Source: an uncultured Bacteroides sp. (GTDB lineage Bacteria > Bacteroidota > Bacteroidia > Bacteroidales > Bacteroidaceae). Taken from it: a stretch of 23,144 bases of DNA. Shown one piece after another: positions 21,859 through 23,144 of the stretch. The position numbers and the translations under genes are program-made. The stretch's first letter is position 1. Each line of letters starts with the position of its first letter. The stretch spans positions 1-23,144 of the forward strand of contig CAJKOW010000032.1 in NCBI GenBank assembly GCA_905201685.1, in the 5' to 3' direction. The notes under the pieces are model-generated. The model was not told the origin of the DNA and searched no databases. It was given only the letters and a program-made list of their open reading frames with translations.

Positions 21859-23066
21859 AATGCAGTTGTATTTGATGTGTTGAACGATGGAGTATTATAC
21901 TTCAGATAAGTTTCGATGTCTTTGTCGCCCCGTCCTGAAACGGTCAGTACAACCACGTCATCGGGTTTGAACTTGACTTTTGCCAAAGCACCGAGGGCGT
22001 GGGCGCTTTCCAGTGCGGGAATGATGCCTTCGAGGCGTGTCAGCTGGTAGGCGGCACGGATGGCTTCGTCGTCGTTGACGGCCAGGACGAGTGCGCGTTT
22101 CTGTTTGGCCAGATTGGCGTGCATGGGGCCGATGCCGGGGTAGTCGAGGCCGGCGGAAATGGAGTAGGGCTCCTGTATCTGTCCGTCTTCGTCCTGAATG
22201 ACGTAAGTGCGTGCGCCGTGTATGATGCCCAGTTGTCCCAAGGCAATGGTGGCGGCGGTCATGCCGGTTTCCACCCCTTTGCCTCCGGCTTCGGCCAGAA
22301 CGATCTGTACGCGGCTGTCATCCACGTAGTGGTAGATGGTGCCTGCTGCGTTGCTACCGCCGCCCACGCAAGCGATGAGGTAGTCGGGATAGTCGCGTCC
22401 TTCCTGTTCGAGCAGTTGTTTGCGGATCTCTTCGCTGATGACCGACTGCAGTCGTGCCACCATGTCGGGATAGGGGTGAGGGCCTACGGTGGAACCTATT
22501 ATATAATAGGTGTCCTGCGGATGGCAGCACCAGTCGCGGATGGCTTCGTTGGTGGCATCTTTCAGGGTCATGTTGCCCGAGGTGACGGGCACGACCGTGG
22601 CACCGAGCATCTTCATCTTCTCGACGTTGATGTGCTGGCGTTCCACGTCGGTCTTACCCATATAGACGATGCATTCCATGTTCATCAGGGCACATACCGT
22701 AGCGGTGGCTACGCCGTGTTGTCCGGCACCGGTCTCGGCAATGATGCGTTTCTTGCCCATGTGGCGTGCCAGCAGAATCTGTCCGACGGTGTTGTTTATC
22801 TTGTGGGCTCCCGTGTGGTTCAGATCTTCGCGTTTCAGATAGATCTTGCATCCGTATTGTTGTGAAAGGCGGTTGGCTAAATAGAGTGGGGAGGGGCGTC
22901 CTACATAGTCGCGTAGCAACTGGTCGTACTGGCGGCGAAAACTTTCGCTTTGCAGTACGTCGAGGTAAGTATCCTGCAGTTCTTTTACGCAACGGTGCAG
23001 TATTTCGGGGATGTAGGTGCCGCCGAATTCGCCGTAATAGCCTTGTTCATCTACTAAGTAAGTCAT
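21855..23066 (-). CDS. trpB: Tryptophan synthase beta chain
   Basis: A 403-residue PLP enzyme that condenses indole with serine. The PLP lysine is Lys89 in LNHTGAHKINN, the catalytic Glu is Glu111 in ETGAGQHG, and the PLP-phosphate loop is GGGSNAAG (235-242). This is the usual TrpB1 type, working with TrpA. It is the first gene of the operon, separated from trpA by five others, an order typical of Bacteroides. It overlaps trpE by four bases. The 78 bases upstream contain a GC-rich hairpin at the window edge. Confidence 0.97.
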   Translation of the reverse strand: MTYLVDEQGYYGEFGGTYIPEILHRCVKELQDTYLDVLQSESFRRQYDQLLRDYVGRPSPLYLANRLSQQYGCKIYLKREDLNHTGAHKINNTVGQILLARHMGKKRIIAETGAGQHGVATATVCALMNMECIVYMGKTDVERQHINVEKMKMLGATVVPVTSGNMTLKDATNEAIRDWCCHPQDTYYIIGSTVGPHPYPDMVARLQSVISEEIRKQLLEQEGRDYPDYLIACVGGGSNAAGTIYHYVDDSRVQIVLAEAGGKGVETGMTAATIALGQLGIIHGARTYVIQDEDGQIQEPYSISAGLDYPGIGPMHANLAKQKRALVLAVNDDEAIRAAYQLTRLEGIIPALESAHALGALAKVKFKPDDVVVLTVSGRGDKDIETYLKYNTPSFNTSNTTAL

Positions 23067-23124
23067 ATTTGTATGGTTTTAAAGTTATGGTTTGTTACTG
23101 CTGTATGGGTAAAATGGAAAGAGC

Positions 23125-23144
23125 CCTGCCGCAAGTGCGGCAGG
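23125..23144 (-). terminator. GC-rich hairpin upstream of trpB (terminator or attenuator)
   Basis: The arms CCTGCCGC (23125-23132) and GCGGCAGG (23137-23144) pair perfectly around a 4-base loop. The stem may continue beyond the window, since GAGC precedes it on the plus strand. On the minus strand it is followed by GCTCTTTCCATTTTA, a broken T-rich run, 58 bases before the trpB ATG. It could be the terminator of the upstream gene or the attenuator of the trp leader. The leader peptide, if any, is outside the window. Confidence 0.6.

Overview
The window looks like a chromosomal segment from a Bacteroides/Phocaeicola-type member of the Bacteroidota. Supporting signs are TAnnTTTG promoter elements in front of several genes, AT-rich leaders without strong Shine-Dalgarno sequences, a DUF3078 outer-membrane protein, a Bacteroidota-style YidC, the rseC-rnfBCDGEA gene order followed by galE, and a trp operon that begins with trpB. 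I see no rRNA, tRNA, CRISPR array, transposase, prophage or plasmid gene. All main genes look intact and almost all are core metabolism.

Layout. (1) 1-408 is non-coding and rich in repeats. (2) 409-5478, minus strand: pyrG (CTP synthase), yidC (membrane insertase) and a MATE-family exporter. (3) 5479-6088 is a divergent, repeat-rich intergenic region. (4) 6089-7546, plus strand: a DUF3078 predicted outer-membrane barrel with a terminator behind it. (5) 7547-8049 is intergenic, with another copy of the octamer palindrome and a good promoter. (6) 8050-13670, plus strand: rseC-like gene, then rnfB, C, D, G, E, A, encoding the Rnf ferredoxin:NAD+ oxidoreductase ion pump and closed by a strong terminator. 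(7) 13890-14924: galE with its own promoter element. (8) 14925-15297 is the convergent gap with a 12-bp terminator stem. (9) 15298-16344, minus strand: cytoplasmic type I L-asparaginase. (10) 16503-23066, minus strand: trpB-E-G-D-C-F-A, a complete tryptophan branch from chorismate. The window ends inside or at a GC-rich hairpin 58 bases upstream of trpB.

How the genes work together. The Rnf operon couples reduced ferredoxin and NAD+ to ion pumping. Its RseC-like first gene resembles factors linked to thiol or iron-sulfur redox control. The trp genes form one tightly packed transcription unit, including a 4-base ATGA overlap of trpB and trpE. pyrG and yidC are 42 bases apart and probably cotranscribed.

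The least explained content is intergenic. Three copies of a palindromic element are built from octamers (GTTAAGGA/GTTAAGAA and their complements) around a GCCAAT/ATTGGC core with a variable loop. A second family of CCGTGTAATCCGTG/GGATGACGCGG motifs occurs in direct and inverted copies. The two families sit together in the same order in two places, suggesting a composite dispersed element. These repeats, plus a second flavinylation-like motif in the RnfG tail, are the main points worth a second look. I found no clearly new multi-gene system.
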